DNA from: Bacteroidales bacterium UBA5342 | GTDB lineage: Bacteria > Bacteroidota > Bacteroidia > Bacteroidales > UBA5342 | Length of the DNA: 25,405 nucleotides | Direction: 5' to 3' | NCBI GenBank assembly: GCA_002408065.1 | Contig: DHQI01000042.1 | Span: 1,460-26,864 of the forward strand | Shown: piece after piece, positions 23,344 through 25,405 of the stretch | Layout of the letters: the number at the start of each line of letters is the position of its first letter | Numbering within the stretch: position 1 is the first letter of the stretch | Translations under genes and position numbers: made by a program | The notes under the pieces: model-generated | Seen by the model: the letters and a program-made list of their open reading frames with translations, nothing else | Told to the model about the DNA's origin: nothing | Databases searched by the model: none

Positions 23344-24585
23344 ATGGGATTTGTTGTCGGAGCCAGTATAGCCGTTTTCTTGCTGGTAATTCTGTTACTT
23401 GTTTCTATCTTGCTTTATGCAAAGAAGAAGCTTATTCCGTCCGGTGAGGTCGAGATAGACATCAACGATGGTGATACAAAGCTGCAAGTAGCTCAAGGGC
23501 AGACTTTGCTCTCAGCGTTAACATCTAACAAAATTTTCTTGCCATCAGCTTGTGGTGGTGGAGGATCTTGTGGTATGTGTGAATGTCAGGTGCTTGAAGG
23601 TGCCGGTTCTATTTTACCTACTGAGGTTGGTTTCTTTTCCCGAAAGGAGCAAAATGAGCATTACCGCTTAGCTTGTCAGGTCAAGGTAAAAGACAACCTT
23701 AAAGTGGCCATTCCACAAGAGGTGATGGGTATTAAGAAATGGGAATGTGAAGTGGTATCGAACCGCAACGTGGCTACCTTTATCAAAGAATTTGTGGTTA
23801 AGTTGCCGGAAGGTGAAACGCTTGATTTCAAATCAGGTGGTTATATCCAGATCGATGTGCCTAAGATTGATGTTGACTTTAAAGATATAGAGGTACAGGA
23901 AACTTGGAAAGGCGATTGGGAAAAGATGGGTATCTTTGATCTTAAGATGAGCAATCCGGAGCCTACTTACCGTGCTTACTCTATGGCTAACCACCCTGCT
24001 GAGGGTAATATTATTATGCTGAACATACGTATTGCTACGCCACCATGGGATCGCAATGCTAATGGTTTTGCTAATGTGAATCCGGGGATCTGTTCTTCAT
24101 ATATTTTCTCTCGTAAGCCGGGTGATAAAGTGACAATTTCAGGCCCTTACGGCGAATTCTTTATTAAAGAAACTGAGCGTGAGATGATGTTTATTGGTGG
24201 TGGTGCTGGTATGGCGCCTATGCGTTCGCACATCTTCCACTTGTTCCAGACAGTTAAAACTGGTCGTAAAACGACATTCTGGTATGGTGCACGCTCTATG
24301 AAAGAGGTCTTTTACAAAGATCAGTTTGATAAAATAGCCGAAGAATTCCCTAACTTTGAATGGCACTTAGCGCTTTCTGAGCCTCAGCCGGAAGATAACT
24401 GGACTGGTCCTACAGGATTTATCCACCAAGTGATTTTAGATAATTATCTGAAAGATCATGAAGAGCCGGAAGACATTGAATTCTACATGTGTGGACCTCC
24501 GATGATGAACTCAGCGGTAGAAAAAATGCTTTACGACCTAGGAGTGCCGGATGAAATGATTGCATTCGATGACTTCGGAAGTTAG
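23344..24585 (+). CDS. nqrF: Na+-translocating NADH:quinone oxidoreductase subunit F (NADH dehydrogenase subunit)
   Basis: This 413-residue protein is the entry point for electrons. One N-terminal membrane anchor (residues 3-25) is followed by a ferredoxin domain with [2Fe-2S] ligands Cys70, Cys76, Cys79 and Cys111 (SACGGGGSCGMCEC, then RLACQV). The reductase domain has the FAD motif RAYSMA from residue 210, GPYGEFF, the NADH-binding GGGAGMAPMRS near residue 285 and CGPPMMN at 383. It ends in AFDDFGS, the usual terminus. It oxidises NADH on the cytoplasmic side. It is the last gene of the operon, 73 bases after nqrE, with the terminator 22 bases beyond its stop. Confidence 0.98.
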   Translation: MGFVVGASIAVFLLVILLLVSILLYAKKKLIPSGEVEIDINDGDTKLQVAQGQTLLSALTSNKIFLPSACGGGGSCGMCECQVLEGAGSILPTEVGFFSRKEQNEHYRLACQVKVKDNLKVAIPQEVMGIKKWECEVVSNRNVATFIKEFVVKLPEGETLDFKSGGYIQIDVPKIDVDFKDIEVQETWKGDWEKMGIFDLKMSNPEPTYRAYSMANHPAEGNIIMLNIRIATPPWDRNANGFANVNPGICSSYIFSRKPGDKVTISGPYGEFFIKETEREMMFIGGGAGMAPMRSHIFHLFQTVKTGRKTTFWYGARSMKEVFYKDQFDKIAEEFPNFEWHLALSEPQPEDNWTGPTGFIHQVILDNYLKDHEEPEDIEFYMCGPPMMNSAVEKMLYDLGVPDEMIAFDDFGS

Positions 24586-24607
24586 TAATTAAAAATAAGT
24601 TTTCAGA

Positions 24608-24636
24608 AAAGGGTAACCATTAGGTTGCCCTTTTTT
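24608..24636 (+). terminator. nqr operon terminator
   Basis: AAAGGGTAACC (24608-24618) pairs with GGTTGCCCTTT (24623-24633) around an ATTA loop, with one G-U pair, then T to 24636. No comparable structure with a T run occurs between the nqr genes, supporting one transcript. Confidence 0.93.
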
Positions 24637-25405
24637 CATGTTTAATAACTTAAGAAAGAACTGATCATTTTAAAATGGAAACGTTTGCTGGTCTCTTGTT
24701 TATTGACTTTAACGTATCCTCATAGAATAGTTTACAGGTAAAGGCTAGAAGCCTTATCTATCTCAGCCTCCCGACGGTCTCGGGAGGCTGAGATAAGCCA
24801 CACTTCCAGTGCTCATTAGTTTTTTACCTGCATACTACCGCATACTCATATTATCTTTTCGTATAAATACTGAAAAAAATACATTGCCAGTCGATATTAC
24901 AAAGTATTTGCAGCAAAACCCCACCTTAATTACTTTGCTTAGATACTTCTAAAATCAGAATTAGACCCTTTGCTTCCAGTTATAAAAGCACGATTTTACA
25001 GATTTGAATCCCATTAAGTGGCTAATTTCATAACTTGTAAGCTTAATATTTCCTGATTGATTAGTGGAATAATCTTAACAGAAAATATATTCATTATAGA
25101 CAAAGCTTGAATTATATGCTAATACAAAAGTAAGAATATGATAAATGTTTGATTTAGATTAGATTTGTCTAAGATACACTGTAATAGAGAATAAGAATGG
25201 TTTTGTCTATCCTGTAACGCGAACATGTTAAGATAAAATCCGCAATTAATTACTTGTAGATAAAGGCATGTATGTCTATATGTGAATCTATAATGACCTT
25301 ACATTGTTGTGTTTAAAAATTAGTGAAAAACGGGTGAAATTCGCATATCGTACAAAAACTATCATAAGGTATAAATATTTAGTTGTAAGGGGGTTTTGTA
25401 AGGGG
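24637..25405 (+). other. AT-rich region without a recognisable gene, to the window edge
   Basis: After the nqr terminator there are 769 bases without a supported ORF on either strand and no tRNA-like sequence. Besides the inverted repeat at 24735-24830, I see GCATACT repeated ten bases apart (24830 and 24840), three copies of the octamer TTTGTCTA (25164-25171, 25202-25209 and inverted at 25097-25104), and TTGTAAGGGG repeated 13 bases apart at the very edge (25383-25392, 25396-25405). It may be the upstream region of a gene beyond the window. Confidence 0.55.
24735..24830. repeat. Nested inverted repeat with a perfect 16-bp core
   Basis: TATCTCAGCCTCCCGA (24759-24774) and TCGGGAGGCTGAGATA (24780-24795) form a perfect 16-bp stem with a 5-base loop. 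The right arm continues AGCC, and the left arm has CCTTATC followed by a second TATC, so the arms would match further if one TATC were removed. An outer pair, CAGGTAAA (24735-24742) with TTTACCTG (24823-24830), encloses it. The GC-rich core contrasts with AT-rich surroundings. No T run follows, so it is not a standard terminator. Confidence 0.85.

Noticed and set aside
25125..25132. Minus-strand TACTTTTG, a possible -7 box pointing left
   Set aside because: No -33 element at the right distance, and downstream on the minus strand only an ORF of about 27 codons without support.
1..25405. Search for CRISPR arrays, tRNA or rRNA genes, transposases and defence genes
   Set aside because: I read no regularly spaced repeats, no tRNA-like clover-leaf sequence, and no protein resembling recombinases, nucleases of defence systems or toxins.

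Overview
The window comes from a member of the Bacteroidota, most likely a Bacteroidales/Marinilabiliales-type marine or anaerobic bacterium. This rests on five things: repeated promoter elements of the Bacteroidota form (TTTG or TTG, about 20 bases, then TAnnTTTG); the near absence of Shine-Dalgarno sequences; two secreted proteins with type IX secretion C-terminal domains; a DUF4831 lipoprotein and an S46 dipeptidyl-peptidase; and a six-gene Na+-translocating NADH:quinone oxidoreductase (nqr) operon. I cannot name the species from sequence alone.

Layout. The left edge (1-131, minus strand) is the start of leuA. It is preceded by a complete transcription attenuator that I could assemble base by base: a promoter box, a 20-21 codon leader peptide with eight leucine codons, an antiterminator and a terminator. 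Reading right on the plus strand come ribF, then two tandem large secreted beta-helix proteins (1482-7572), then a small membrane-anchored protein with a PIGGG/transmembrane/Lys-Arg tail (7669-7890) that has its own promoter and terminator. Next are trpS, a DUF4831 lipoprotein, gap (GAPDH, strongly codon-biased), miaA and an S46 peptidase. These are followed by a Fur-family regulator (TTG start), purA, and a bifunctional-nuclease/UVR protein starting 1 nt after purA. The last coding region is nqrABCDEF, closed by a clear terminator. The final 820 bases hold no recognisable gene but carry a long inverted repeat.

How the genes relate. Most of the window is housekeeping: cofactor synthesis (ribF makes the FMN and FAD that the Nqr complex uses), tRNA charging and modification (trpS, miaA), glycolysis (gap), purine synthesis (purA), peptide catabolism (S46) and sodium-motive respiration (nqr). 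The accessory part is the surface-protein locus at 1482-7890.

I found no CRISPR array, tRNA, rRNA, transposase or defence system. The observations most worth following are the leu attenuator, the surface-protein locus with its cluster of possible O-glycosylation sites, the PIGGG-tail small protein, two long palindromic elements (11692-11768 and 24735-24830), and a miaA promoter placed so close to the start codon that its mRNA should be leaderless.
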